Source of the DNA: Phlyctochytrium arcticum
Taxonomy: Eukaryota; Chytridiomycota; Chytridiomycetes; Chytridiales; Chytridiaceae
Assembly (NCBI GenBank): GCA_025602905.1
Contig: JAHLKI010000013.1
Location: 186,001 to 250,000, forward strand
Direction of reading: 5' to 3'
DNA: 64,000 bases
A program made the translations under genes and the position numbers. This document shows, piece by piece, positions 11,434-23,112 of the stretch (the stretch's first letter is position 1; every line of letters begins with the position of its first letter). Under the pieces are notes generated by a model. It did not search any database. It was not told the origin of the DNA and saw nothing but the letters and a program-made list of their open reading frames with translations.

Positions 11434-12075
11434 GACAAGATCCTTTGCCGTTCGCGTCTTTTCCAAAGTACGTTGTTCACCCAAATGATCCAATCTACCA
11501 GATCAAAAAACACGCGACGCAATCTGCGAGCGTTCTTCACAGGTCCAATCGCAAAGACAGTTTGCATTAAATGATCCTGAAAAATCAGGCAAAAGGGACA
11601 AACGAGGCTTTGCAAAGTATTCTATTTTAAGAACTTTTCAGCAAAGTACAGCAGCTGTGCAAACGATTTCGAGATAATGGTACAGTGGACAGTATATACA
11701 AAACAAAAAGTGGTAATCTTGAGGGGTCGTTCGATGAGTAGGATACGCTACCGACCTATATAGGAGAACGAGAAGAAACAAGTTAAGAGATGTAGGTGAA
11801 ACAACAATCGACTCATGCCAAGCGGGAAGACAAGAGACACGAGGTAACATCCTTCATACAACACCGGCAAAGAGCTTGTATTGGATTTCAATGATATAAT
11901 AAAGCCATGGATGGGTTGGGGAGGATATACACACAGATTTAGACTTCAATCAAATGGTCAAAAAACCAAGCGATCAATGGCCGGTGGCCAATGCACGCCA
12001 TAAAGAAGAGTGGCAAGATCCCGTGCGGGGCCAGTGTCAGCAACCTGGGTCTCTCCTCTGGTTTGGCATTGCCAG
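11434..12075. other. Intergenic between two minus-strand genes
   Basis: About 640 bp holding the 3' UTR of the Vps45 gene and the promoter of the F-BAR gene. No coding or RNA signal was seen. One AT-rich block lies at 11640-11900. Confidence 0.5.
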
Positions 12076-14404
12076 TTACCCAATCCGTGAGGTGCGCAGA
12101 CGTTCCATTCGAGGGGAAATAGGTGCGGAGGCTGCGTGCTTACCAGTTCCAGACCGTGATACAGATTCGCTGACCTCGCGCAGAAAGCTAAAGTTTACCA
12201 TTGTAAGATCCAGGCGTCCTGGTACCAGTGATGGGAAATACTTACCTTTGTGAATTGTGCACAGTGGTCCCCCCTAATACTATGCGTACACCAGGGTTGG
12301 CTGCGTTAAGCTTGTGGATTTCGTAAGCTTCTGCATATGTGGCCCCTCCAATCATGAAAACGATGATGTCTTGTGGTCTGAAGTGGCGAGTTGTGAGATG
12401 CAGAACCATATTCAAGCCCCGCAGTCCGTAACTTACTTGTCGCGAGTGTTTCCCTCAATGAACGGATATAGATTGTCCTTCATTTTACCTTTGATGCAAT
12501 CTTGCAGGACTTCTACCATGTGCGGTATGTGCTGAGTATATACGTTCTCGACGCCCTAGACATCAACTATAGTAAGACACACGCGTTTGCAGTCAAGAGT
12601 ACTATTTTACCTGCAGACCCTTGAACACATTTTTCGTGCGGGCAAAAACATTTTGGTTCGAAAATAAATCTTCCAAACGCTGATCCGTACCCGCGTACTG
12701 TGTAATTTGCGATACCAACTAGCATATACCGAATCAGAAAAACTATCCGTAATTGCATGGATCAGGAGCTTACCGCGACTTTGCGTTCGCCCACGCCAGA
12801 GCGTGCCAGCATCTCGGCTAGTTGGGCAGATGCATTGTTTGGTGACTTTTCATAGCGTAGCGCGTACAGCAAGACAAGTCGAACTTTGGCATCCTCTGTA
12901 ACATCTGTCCTTTCAATGATTGTTCGCAAGCTCTGTGGGTACAGTAAGTGTACTGTGCCACGTCATAGGTACCTGTCGGCTTACCTTCAGGTCTTGAGTG
13001 TGGTTATCATTCACGGCCAAACTCTGCTCCAACTCCCCCACTTCCATCAAATGTTGCCTTGCAACCTGCCGACTAAGTTCTCCAACCAGCGTGACGTGCT
13101 TGGTGACATTGCCCGACAACTTTCTGAATTCGGGGTAATCCTCCACAAACTTTTTCATGTCGGCAATAGAGTTGATTTGTGCTGTGTTCTTATGTTTCGA
13201 TTGGTACTCGTCCACGTATGATTTGATATTGCCGCCAAGGTCGCCCATGTTGAGAAACATGTTTCGACTGTAAAAGCTGTCTTGCTCAATGTTGAGTACG
13301 ACTTCCTGACAACCGAGTTTTTTTTAAAGTTTGGCCACTACATCCGGTACCAAGGTTCCTTAAATTTACCTTCATTTCAGGTCGAATGTCTGGCAAACCG
13401 GAAAGGTCCACGCGCCCGTTATTTATGCCGATTAACTCATGCACCATCGCTTGATACGTCCACTGCAAAAGAAGCGGAGTGATAGGATCATTTCTTCGGT
13501 CCATGATGACAAGTATCGGCGGGGTGTCAGGCTTTCGGAAATCAAATAATGGCCCCTCCTGTTGCATCTGATACTGGATGTGCAAGAATGGTCGAGTTAG
13601 GACATGCTCTAAAGCCTAGCAGTACGAAATACTAACCGCGAGCTCGCTTGCCAGCTTTTTCGCCACGGCTGAACTCCGCTCATACCGAATCAATGGTCGC
13701 TTCTTTAGGGCCAGCAGGAGGGCAAGTATACCCTCGGTTGCCCTTCCAAAAGTTCGCGTATCCCATGTTTGTAAGTTTTCCGAAAATAATGGAAATTGGG
13801 GTAATGAAATGTCGAGGGAATACAGTTCATTGTTGACTGCGAGGTAATCGGCATAATACTCCTGTACTTCGCGAACAACTTCCTGCTCATCCACCTCCGC
13901 CAGACGTTCAATGTCGGATTTGCGAAGTGTGTTGCTGAAGACTACTCTATCGTTAGTACTCTGGGGGAAGGGGTAGCCACAAATCCGAGATCATCATACA
14001 AAGGTAATAGTCTCCATATTTTGGCTCTCGCAACTCCTCAATCAACGCTTGAACTGATTCGCTTGTATTCCGCACAAAACATATACATCGCAAATGGCGC
14101 ATCTTTTCTCGCTGCTTATTGTCGATCCGGTCGATCAGATATACTTCTCGTTGCAATAATTGCGTTTGTGTCATGACCATGGATATTATAGATGTCTGAT
14201 AAGCAAAATTCCGGTAAGTTTTCTCGAATTGCGGTGCTCGTCCCTGGTGGGAAAACGTACTGTATCTGCATCAAGTAGAAGGACTTTCATTCCCGTCACC
14301 TCAGTGATCATCTTGTTCAGATAGTTCTGCAAAGAAAGGTTGAGGGACAGTTTCCTTGCTCTCATTTGACATTCGCATACCTGAATAGATTTGATAGCGT
14401 CCAT
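12076..14404 (-). CDS. VPS45: Sec1/Munc18-family protein Vps45
   Basis: Eleven exons (14381-14404, 14261-14326, 14000-14195, 13637-13944, 13370-13573, 12985-13305, 12774-12932, 12611-12718, 12437-12555, 12246-12377, 12076-12187) join in phase to 582 residues, normal for the family. Features typical of Vps45 are seen: [14 protein letters not shown] start, [11 protein letters not shown], the [20 protein letters not shown] block, [40 protein letters not shown], and near the C-terminus [14 protein letters not shown] and GTTVHNS. Vps45 binds the syntaxin Tlg2/Syx16 and controls SNARE assembly at the trans-Golgi network and endosomes. The start at 14404 gives the usual short N-terminus. The last intron is small, and reading through its following GTAAGC gives a short basic tail; an extra 3' exon cannot be excluded. 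Confidence 0.93.
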
Positions 14405-14902
14405 CTTGCACAAAAGTTCTGTATTTTTTGCGGGAAAGTTTGTGGTAGAGGAAGCGGTAGTTCGGCAACCCTCTCGTCTCTTGGTTCGGTCCAGGGCAGA
14501 GCGAGTATTTATGAGATTAATCCTACGTCTTCATTCTCGATTTCAACGTCGGAACTTGATTCAAATCTGTCGCGTCGGAGCTGGTCAGCACGTGACGTGA
14601 TCGTTCACAATTCCTGCCAATTGACAGGCTTCGAAATTTCAGAACAAACTCAAGAAGAATAAGAATATCCGAGGGTATGTATAGGGAGCTAATTGCCATC
14701 ATGGTCGAGAACAGTTTTCCCGGTCAACTACTCAAAGGATTTCGAAACTTGGGAAAAGTGCGCTCTCAGGATTCGGTGACGAACACGTCTGGCGTATTCT
14801 GAAACATGCAACAATGCTGGCCAATATTGCAATGTCACCTTTATGTTCAACCAAAAAGCATCCCTGCAATAATTCTATTCCATCGATTTTATCATTCCAG
14901 TT
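14405..14902. promoter_or_regulatory. Shared divergent promoter region
   Basis: About 500 bp separate the divergent starts of Vps45 (14404, minus) and the arrestin-like gene (14903, plus). It holds a palindrome-like CACGTGACGTGATC near 14588-14601 (E-box/CRE-like core), which could serve both genes. No TATA box is obvious. Assignment as a regulatory region is inferred from position. Confidence 0.4.
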
Positions 14903-16161
14903 ATGCTGGCTTCCAAACCCGCCCGGCTTCCCCCAGCCATCATCCGCTTCGAATTCGTGATAACAAAAGAGCCGATTCTAATCCGCCAGCTCTCCCATAC
15001 GGGTGCCGAAGAAACGGTTGCGGAGGATGTTGGCCAGGACTTGATGGTCGAAAGTGAGTTGGTACTAGAGTTACGGAAACGATTCAAGTTTCATTCCTTG
15101 ACGGCCACCTTTCTTGGTACGATGTTATCCGATTAGATCAATTCTCAAATGGATAACCTAATTTTGCGTTGATGCAGGCGAAGAGTCGGTTCAGCTCCTA
15201 GTGTATGACGGCCAAAACAGCTCTGCGCAAGCCTCCAATCGTCTTCGATTTGCTTCCTTTCCCATTCACCCAGAACCCACAACTCTCGAACCCGGCGTCC
15301 ACCGCTTTCCTCTCAACTTCCTAATCAAGCCCGAATATGCGCCTTCGTATACCACTTCATACGGTGGAATCCGGTACCGTCTAAAAGCGACGCTGGACTA
15401 TGAGCCTTCACTCCTCATGCGTTTGAAGGAACCAATAGGGACATCACAGATTCGGGTTGAGAAAGATGTGTGGGTGGGAAAACGGATTATGCGACCAGAG
15501 ACTTTGCCGGTTTATTCAACCGGCTCGGCGGAAGATGATGTGTCACCCGATTCATCGGAGGCAGACGAGTGGGACATGCGGCAAAAAGTAATGGATATGA
15601 AGGTCGCGACGCTGGCTTTCAAGACAATGCGCCAAATTTTGCTCGTGCCTGAAGTGTCTATGCAAGCTATACCCCTCAATGCCACGCTCTCGGTGCAAGC
15701 AGGTGCCTCCTTTACGCTTAAATCTATTAGTTTCGGATTGAAAGAAACAACCCGCAATAAGTAAGTCGCTCGTCTTGCTTTCTCTTTTAAACCCATTCAC
15801 TCATTCGCATGAAACGATGAACAGAGCTCACATCTGCGAGTCAACCTATCCAAACTCCAAAAGTATTTATGCAATCATAAAGGAAGAAAAACGGTACCTA
15901 ATTGGTCCGCACGTACATCCCCCCATCGACCCTAAAACAACTTCATCCATCAAACTTCACCTCTTTGTTCCAACTGACGCGCATACCATCTGGCGGGACG
16001 ATATACAAGCCGAGTATATCAATACTACCCACTTCATCAAAATCGAGTGCGATGCAGTCGTGGATGGAAAAGCTCAATCGTTCAAGATGGAAATTCCAAT
16101 TGGGGTGTTCGGCTGCAGAAGCGATTTTAAGAACCCAAAGTATAGGGGTTTTGTAATGTGA
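14903..16161 (+). CDS. Alpha-arrestin / arrestin-fold protein
   Basis: Three exons (14903-15116, 15178-15760, 15825-16161) join in phase to 377 residues. The protein has the two-sandwich arrestin pattern: an N-terminal beta-rich half with GVHRFPLNFLIKP and a YGGIRYRLKATL strand (the usual arrestin Y-x-I-x-Y/V-x-A-x-L type), then a DVWVGKRI-type linker and a C-terminal half with ISFGLKETTRNK and KIECDAVVDGKAQ. Alpha-arrestins act as adaptors that select membrane receptors and transporters for ubiquitination and endocytosis. No PPxY motif was seen, so recruitment of a Rsp5-type ligase is not evident here. The gene shares a promoter region with the endosomal-trafficking gene Vps45. The family call is by pattern only. 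Confidence 0.7.
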
Positions 16162-16301
16162 ACGGCGTATATATGGGTTTAGTTGTAGCTCAAAGCTGTT
16201 AATCTTTTTGGCGTATTGAATAATACGAATAGCATGTACATAAGCGATGATGAATAATTTGTAAATATCTGTAATCAAAGAGATTTCCACCAGCTATCCA
16301 G

Positions 16302-17984
16302 TCAATTCTGTACCTCCTCCAATTTTTTGCGCAATTCAGCAGCAACTGGATCTTTCGACTTCAGCATGGTGGCCAGCAGGGATTTTTCAATATATTCCAG
16401 CTCACGAATGCGGGTTTCCAAAAACTCGCGCCTGGAACGCATTTTTCGCTCATGCGCGAGTTCGAGCTCCTGTTCGCGAATTTTGGCTTCCAGCTGTGCG
16501 TTGCGGTCAATCAGGGCGGCGACGTAAGAGGCGGAGAAGATGTTTGAAGGGTTTGGAGTTGGAGACGGGGGCGTTGGTAAGTGTGAGGCTATTGGAGATA
16601 TGGAGTCGGAAGAGGTGCTGGTGCTGAGTTGTAGACGGGTGATATTGATGGGCGGTTCGCCGGGTTTTTGGTACATAAGAAAGTATTGGACAGGAGGAGA
16701 CGGAACTAAAGAGGTAGCTGGAGGGGAAGAGGCGAGAATGGGAGAGTTGTGGAGGCCGGAGGGGAGTACGGGGACGGAGGGGGGAAGTGAGAATCCAAAG
16801 CTGGGTGAATATAAGATTCTCTTCGCCGCCTTTGCAACAGATGTCGATGGGGCCTACAAAACAGGGAGTTTAGTACTAGAAAAGCACACCCTTTTTTCAT
16901 AAAGGGCAAAACGTACTGCGGTAACGGAAGTTGGCCCACCATCTCCCGAGAATGGAAGGCCGGGTGAATGAGAGATTCCTTTCGCCCCTTCTGCAACAGA
17001 TGTCGATGGGGCCTACAAAGCAGTGAGCTAAGTGCCAGAAAAGAACACTTTTTTTTATAAAGGACAAAACGTACTGCGGTAACAGAGGTTGGCCCACTAT
17101 CACCCCCATTCGTCCCCGTCCCATCACGCACCTTCGCCATTTTCCCAACACCATAACATGGCCTCTCACCCTTGACGCTCAAATGCCGTGCGAGGGCATC
17201 CGATCGCGAAAAGTCTCGCTGGCAATGCGGACATCTATGCGGCGTGACTCCGTGCTCAAGGCGTGCATGGCGGGTCAGGTCGCGCTGGCACAAAAAGGAG
17301 AGGTGACATGACTGGCAGGGAAAAGGCCTGTTCTGTGCGTGGACCAGCAGGTGGTAATTGAGGTTTTGTGGGCGAGTAAAGGTTCGGGCGCACTTGGGAC
17401 AGGCATAGCGTCTCTCTGCAATTGCGCGAGAGCCGTAGGTGGTTTGTTGAATCGTATTCCGCTTTTCTAGATGCGGGGATGGTATATTTGAATGGCCAGG
17501 ATCCATATGGTCCTGAGTGCTGGATTCCAAGCCATCAATTCTTACGTCCATTTCACACGCAATTGGAGGGCTCAATCCTTCCGCTTGTTCATCTAGACCG
17601 CTAGTATCCAGATCCGTTTCTCCAGCCTCTACATCCGGGGCGGATGGCTTCACGGTATCTTTGCTATCAGTGCCAGCATCATCATCTTGACCCACATCCA
17701 TGGCCGTCGCCTTCGTTGTTGTGGATCTTGATGTCCTCACAGGGGGTCTACTTTTCTCATTACTGCCCTGAGCACTATCCAAATGCCCAGATGGATTCCT
17801 CCCCTCTAAATAACAGCAAATGCATGTCAGCTCTCATTGTTAGACATCAAGACCAAAAAAACGGTGCTACTCGGTACAAATCGACCCGAACCAGCTCCAA
17901 CGCTATAATAAGTAAAAACCTACCGGCAGCAGGAGCAGAGACTGGGGGCCAGCCTGCCAAGAAATCAGCGACGGGACTCGCCAT
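16302..17984 (-). CDS. C2H2 zinc-finger protein with C-terminal coiled coil
   Basis: Four exons (17924-17984, 17075-17805, 16917-17012, 16302-16853) join in phase to 479 residues. An acidic, Ser/Thr-rich N-terminus precedes three C2H2 fingers: YACPKCARTF with HLLVH, FPCQSCHLSF with HARLEH, and HRCPHCQRDFSRSDALARH. In the third finger a Cys (GERPC) sits where the second His should be, a variant common in fungi. A Pro/Ser-rich linker and a Glu/Arg-rich coiled coil (about residues 400-475) end the protein. It is probably a sequence-specific transcription factor that dimerises through the coiled coil. The exon at 16917-17012 and its intron are a tandem duplicate (separate entry). Unspliced, the frame would read through both introns into a false C-terminus. 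Confidence 0.82.
16790..17104 (-). repeat. Duplicated intron-plus-exon unit inside the zinc-finger gene
   Basis: Two copies of a 158-bp unit lie head to tail. Each has the end of a coding stretch (GPTSVTA), a 62-63-nt intron starting GTACGTTTTG and ending TTTGTAG, and an exon starting APSTSVA. Donors are at 17074 and 16916. Introns and exons have diverged at similar modest levels, and both splice in phase 0, so the duplication adds 32 residues without breaking the frame. Confidence 0.85.
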
Positions 17985-18602
17985 TGTACTTCAAGGGCCT
18001 GGAGTATGGGAAGTGGAGATGATGGGAGGGATGCGGGCAGCGGATGTTGCGGACGACGCGGAAATTTGACAGGTCGACCTCAAGATCAACGTTGCAGCGA
18101 ATCGTGCAGCAGTGATATAGAATCCTCGCTCCTAAAACAGCACACCCATACGTTGCGGTCCTGCTACGACCTTGCTGAAGCTGCAAGCGAGTATCGCAGC
18201 GTTCGGAAAATTCGAGACAAGTCCCAGGGATTCAGCACACCTCTCTTGACGGATCAGCGGCCATCAACTGAGATGAATGTGCAACGAGGTCGACCTTGAC
18301 CGCTATTGGCCACCGTACAGTTACTGATCGTGGCATGTATCGGTATGCTCAAAACCCTGACACCACGGTCTATCAACTGGACAAGTCGCGAAACAACAAG
18401 TGTGTGTGGAGATGGCCATCGACACATTACGAGACCAGAACTGAGAATTCAAGAGAGGTGCAATATATAATGTGTTGCTACTGAAAGTGGAGTATTTACA
18501 TGCAGAATGTACAAAGTACTAATCTACAAAAACGTTACAGGGTCAAAAAATCCAAAGATTGTTCAAAAACGTCTTCAAAATTGTCTGCCAAGAGAATCTA
18601 AT
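17985..18602. other. Intergenic between two zinc-finger genes
   Basis: About 620 bp: the promoter and 5' UTR of the gene ending at 16302, and the 3' UTR of the gene ending at 18603. No other signal was seen. Confidence 0.5.
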
Positions 18603-20492
18603 CTATCGGGTATTCTGGACCAGGAAACCGCTTGGCTCCTCGTCGGTGGTGAAATCACTTTCCGTGCTGGGGTCGTTCTTATCCGAGTCATTCAGTACCT
18701 CACCCCTCGATTTGGCCTCCACGAGCATATGCCTGGCAAGGGCATCGGTCCGGCTAAAGGATTTGTGACAGAGGTGGCATTTGTACGGTCGGATACCGAG
18801 ATGTTTGGAGCGCTCGTGCCGGAGTTTCTCATACTTGCGGGCAAACTTTTGCAGACAGTGGTCGCATTGGTATGGCCGCCATGAGTGCGCCGAGGCATGG
18901 TTCTTGAGTTTGGCGCGAGTTCGGAACGCGTCGTGGCAAATCTTGCAGAGGTAACAGCCGTTGCGGGTGGCCGGATTTGACATGTTCATGGCGTTGACGC
19001 TCTCGATCGTGTGCCGCGCGCTGTTGCGATTTTGGGTGCGTGAATTTGACTCGGCGGGAATGCAAATAGAGGCGAATGATGTGGGAGGTGTTGGGGCCGG
19101 AGTAGGTGTGTCAAACGATGTTATAGACTCGGAAGGCGTGTCGTCAATCTGTTTAATCTTGCGAGGCCGCCCTCGTTTTCGAGGAGCAGGTGCCGGCGAC
19201 AGCGTTGTTGAAGTGGTAATCGTACTGGGGCCCGCCACAGCAGCAGCAGCCTTGGGGGGTCGTCCCCTTTTACGGGTGGGCTGCAAACCAGTATCACCGA
19301 AATACTCCAACTTGGGTGTAGGCGACTCCAACTTGGGCGTAGGCGACTCCAAGTAGGGTGAGACAATGATGCCCGGAGTTCGACTTTGTCTTGTAGGCTC
19401 GCGCGAAAGAAACGGTGCTGGAGAGGTCGAAGAAGCAGAAGAAGAGTCGCATTCTCGGGAGTAGATGGGAGACTCTTCACCGGAAAGGATATCCTCCATT
19501 TTGACAATGCTGGAAGGCATTCCCGACTCGGCCCCGCGCTGGGTGTCATAAAGCACTTGCAAACTTTTCCATGGCGACTGAGGAGCGGCTTCGTCCCGAA
19601 CCCAATCGTTCACCGTGAGTTGGTCGTCATCTTCGCTCAAGCCAGGCGACAAGAATGGAGACGCGGGAGACAGTTGTGAATCTGCATGCCTTGAGTCGTG
19701 TCCAATGTGTCCGATAGGAGACGCAGGGACTGCTCGGAATTGCTGGTCGCTCAAGCGAATTTCTTCGCCATTCTCGATCCCGCCAAACATCTGGAACGGC
19801 AAAGACGGGTACGATGCTTGCCAAGAGCCACCTGCAAATCCCTCTGCTTCGTTGTTTGAGTGAGCGGTAAAACTGGATTGGTGCCGAAATTGGCCTGCGG
19901 TTGAGAAGGCGGGTGAAGAAGGGACGTCGACGCCCAGCGTCCTGGCAATATGGATCAAATCATCCTGGCATTCGGGCGAGCTCAGCAAGGCGTCGAGGGT
20001 CGGGTTGAATTCTTCATCATTCGTAATGTTGAGAAAGGGGACTTGGAGTTGCTGTTCTTGACGCGAATCGGCATTACTCGATTGTTCCGCCTGGGCCATC
20101 ATCACGGCCAGGTCAAACCGCGGAAGCGACTCGGCGGTGTGGGCAAACATGTCGGGAAACCGGTCGGTGGGTTGCCATTGCTGTTGGTCCGCGTAGGAAG
20201 AGTGTTCGGTATAGAGGTCTTGCTGGTGGGGTACCTCGGCGTACTGCGCATCTTCAAACTTGACAAACGCGTATTCGGGCGGATATGAACCACTCGCGAC
20301 GGGAACGTCCAGCGTTCCTCCACTCGACGAATAGAAGTCGGAATCATTTCGGCATGCGTCGTCGCTGACTGCAGGCCGTGTTGCAGAGTCTTGAGTTGTA
20401 GTTGTTGGGTGGGTTGCTGGCGAACTGGGGAGGGTGTTGCTGTCGCCTCTCGAAGTGGAACCTCGGCGATAGAATTGATAGTGTTCAGTCAT
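18603..20492 (-). CDS. C2H2 zinc-finger transcription factor with two AT-hooks
   Basis: A single-exon frame of 629 residues starting at ATG 20490-20492. Residues 1-380 are low-complexity, acidic and Ser/Pro/Gln-rich, as in activation domains. Two AT-hook cores follow, TRKRGRPPKAA and PRKRGRPRKIK, about 35 residues apart. Three C2H2-type fingers then come at about 530-605: YLCKICHDAF with HASAH, YQCDHCLQKF with HERSKH, and YKCHLCHKSFSRTDALARH, the last lacking a clear second zinc-binding His. A SPTPKLE heptad is repeated twice just before the hooks. It should bind AT-rich DNA by the hooks and a specific site by the fingers. The FSR-DALARH third finger is shared with the neighbouring gene, suggesting related factors. 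Confidence 0.85.
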   Translation of the reverse strand: MTEHYQFYRRGSTSRGDSNTLPSSPATHPTTTTQDSATRPAVSDDACRNDSDFYSSSGGTLDVPVASGSYPPEYAFVKFEDAQYAEVPHQQDLYTEHSSYADQQQWQPTDRFPDMFAHTAESLPRFDLAVMMAQAEQSSNADSRQEQQLQVPFLNITNDEEFNPTLDALLSSPECQDDLIHIARTLGVDVPSSPAFSTAGQFRHQSSFTAHSNNEAEGFAGGSWQASYPSLPFQMFGGIENGEEIRLSDQQFRAVPASPIGHIGHDSRHADSQLSPASPFLSPGLSEDDDQLTVNDWVRDEAAPQSPWKSLQVLYDTQRGAESGMPSSIVKMEDILSGEESPIYSRECDSSSASSTSPAPFLSREPTRQSRTPGIIVSPYLESPTPKLESPTPKLEYFGDTGLQPTRKRGRPPKAAAAVAGPSTITTSTTLSPAPAPRKRGRPRKIKQIDDTPSESITSFDTPTPAPTPPTSFASICIPAESNSRTQNRNSARHTIESVNAMNMSNPATRNGCYLCKICHDAFRTRAKLKNHASAHSWRPYQCDHCLQKFARKYEKLRHERSKHLGIRPYKCHLCHKSFSRTDALARHMLVEAKSRGEVLNDSDKNDPSTESDFTTDEEPSGFLVQNTR

Positions 20493-21674
20493 TTGAAGGA
20501 GGAGAAAGTTGTTGCCAAAAAAGTTTAACGAGGAAGTTGCGGAAAACCTCTCCCCCCGCTCCTCCTCTTTAAACCCTCATCGGCATAACTAAAGAAAAGT
20601 CTACAAAAAAAAACATCGACTCCTCCATCGCTCGACCCATCGACGATGCAGAGTCAAAATGAGCCGAACCTCCCTCGGAAAAACGAAAAGTACCGATTTT
20701 GAAACCGGCCGTGCAGCAGAAAACCTATCAAATTCTGCGTGTATTGGGGGCTCTAGGTGGATTTGACGCGTATGCGAACTGGGGGCTTTCTTTGACGCGT
20801 CTCGCTTAACGGTCAAAAACGATTTTTTGCATTGGATGGAAGCCCGGGCTGTTTCAGAACTGGATCAAGAACATGTACTAGACGCTTTGTTGAGCGGCAA
20901 TGTTGAGCGGCAGCCTTTCATTCGTAGCGATGCACGCCAACCATCAACAAGAAGCTTCCCATGCTGCGTGCATGAATGTTCCGATATGGTATGTATGGGG
21001 GGGTCTACTCTAGTACTCTGCGTCGTATGTCGATGGGACGTTTCTCGAAATGGGGGGGCTCTGGATTGACGGTTCCGGGAGATACACCGCGAGATGCGAA
21101 TTGGAGGGTTTTTGACGCGTCTCGCTTGACGGTCGGAACGAGTTTTTGCAATGGATGAAAGCCCAGGGCTGTACGGCTGTACTGTTTCAGAACTGGGCAA
21201 TGCCACCCTCTCCTCGCGCCTCTACCAGACGCTTTATTGAGCCGGAATGTCGAGCGACAGTCTTGATTCGCACGCGTCAAATAGCACAAACGTCGAACGT
21301 CCCAAGCAAGGATACTCTGTACGGTGTGTATTGGGGGCTCTACTCTGCGTCGTGCGTCGATGGGTCGGTGAGTTGTATCATGAAATGGGGGCTCTAGGTG
21401 GATGGGCTAGTTTTCCCGGAGATGGCCGCCGGTCCGACTATGCACGGAACAGCCCCCGTCTGCTGCTTCCCAGAATTCCGCATGAGCAAAAAGAGTAGTC
21501 GTGTATGAGTGTATATTTCTAATTAATGTAAAAATGAAAAGGAACTCTATCTAGTTGTATTGTTGGATGATTGAGGGCCCATGCTGAGAGCTTGGGGCTA
21601 TGAGGTTCAACCGGAGATGAAGGATGTGATCCAGCACAACATCATCCCCGAAATGTTTTAGTCAGTGAATGTTT
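20493..21674. repeat. Intergenic region with diverged repeat units
   Basis: No gene is supported. Between about 20720 and 21450 a diverged unit of roughly 330-370 bp occurs two to two and a half times. Shared blocks are GGGGGCTCTAGGTGGAT, TTTGACGCGTCTCGCTT, TTTTTGCA-TGGATG-AAGCCC, CTGTTTCAGAACTGG and CTCTGCGTCGT-CGTCGATGGG. Many short frames result, but none is conserved between the copies. Confidence 0.55.
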
Positions 21675-23112
21675 TTACCACTTGAACCAACGAGCAAGGT
21701 TCATGGCCCGCGATCGCATAGACTGCAGCTGCTTGGGTGCCGCACCAGGTCCAAATTTCTTGATGTTCAACTCATTCAACCGCTTGACCACCTCAAACAA
21801 GCTCGAAAAGTTGTAATAGTCGAGACGGACCCGATAAATATGGTCCATTTTGTCACTGCAAAAGTTGGCGATGCGGGTCAGGACGTCGTAGTTTACGGAT
21901 TTGGCCATGTCGCGGAGACAGATGCCCTTGGGTGGGAATTTGAGTTTTCGCAAGTCGGCTGCAATCTGGGGAAGGACGAGCCCGATTCTGTGAAATAAGG
22001 AGGTCAGATTTCTTTTGGATAGAGAAATGGAGTAAAGGGAAAGGGTGTACTTACGTGCCGTCAATGACTTGGAATTTCTTCATGTCCTCCTTTTTGCGCA
22101 CACACCATTCCTTCTCGTAAGAGTCAATGAGCGCTTGGGCCCGGTCATCGTCCTTGAGAACTTTTTGGTAGGGGTCATCAATCAACTCATCGATATTCTA
22201 ATCAAAAACCATTAGACATATAAACAAAATCCATTGATAGCATAGCGTCTTCAACACTTACGAAAAGAAATTTGGGTTTATCCTTCAACTCCTTCAACAT
22301 TTCCTGGCCAAACATGACCACGACCGTCGTCTTCGCATCAATCATGGCGTTAAGGGTCGGCCAGTCGTTCCCGGATTTGGCAAACAGGGACGATCCGAGT
22401 GTGTCTGTCCACATTTTGCTGATTTTCTCGGCCATGATTTTAAGGTCGCCGTCCGTGTTGCTGAACGTGAAAGAAATAACGTCGTCCGGGTTGCCTTTGA
22501 CCCAGTCCTTGACGTCGTTCAGGGTGTCTTGTAAGGGTTTCCCCAGTGCACGGGCATTCTTTGTGCCTAAAAACCCAACCAAAGTTCAATTCCCACGCAC
22601 CCAAACGCGTAAAAAAGTTGGCACATACCATGACAATTGACAATCTTGTCTTCGCTCAAGCACGTATCTACGTCAAATGAGCGGATGCCATCTTGGAGTT
22701 GCTCCTTAATCGTCTTGTCGTGGTTTTGCCATAAACAGTCTTCGATTTCCTCCGGGACGAGTGCGTCACAGAGTGCTTCGAACCCGCCGCAGAGAATAGG
22801 TCCGGATTTGCAACCCCGGGCTAGGTTCTTGCAATCATACTAGATTGGGAAAATCAGTCAAATATCTCTGATATAAATAGTGATTTTGCTTTTACCTTCA
22901 AATCATGAGATCCAGAGTTATGCGTGGCAGGGTAGGTGACTTGATCATACCGAAGGGGGCATAATCCTTCCATCCTACCATAAAAAGATCAGAAATTTGG
23001 AAATATTCAAAGTTAAAGATCTCAAGGCTTACCCATTACACTTTCGGCCAGCCGTGGCAGCCATGGCCGAGACGGCCAAAACCACGGTAGAAACCAAGAT
23101 TGAGTTACGCAT
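21675..23112 (-). CDS. Secreted PLC-like phosphodiesterase (PI-PLC X-type fold)
   Basis: Six exons (23033-23112, 22896-22974, 22629-22839, 22262-22566, 22055-22197, 21675-21987) join in phase to 376 residues. A signal peptide is clear (hydrophobic core within residues 3-20, then TAG). The catalytic TIM-barrel landmarks of bacterial-type PI-PLC X domains are present: PATHNSGSHDL (first His), DGIRSFDVDTC (metal/acid strand) and IVNCHG (second His), followed by a QDTLNDVKDWV helix and the DDVISFTFSN strand. Many cysteines fit an extracellular protein. Such enzymes cleave phosphatidylinositol or GPI-type phosphodiesters; the actual substrate is not known. No GPI-anchor signal is seen at the C-terminus. 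Confidence 0.8.

Noticed and set aside
18961..20288. Long plus-strand frames opposite the AT-hook zinc-finger gene
   Set aside because: They are antisense shadows of a GC-rich coding exon, with no domain and overlapping the whole real gene.
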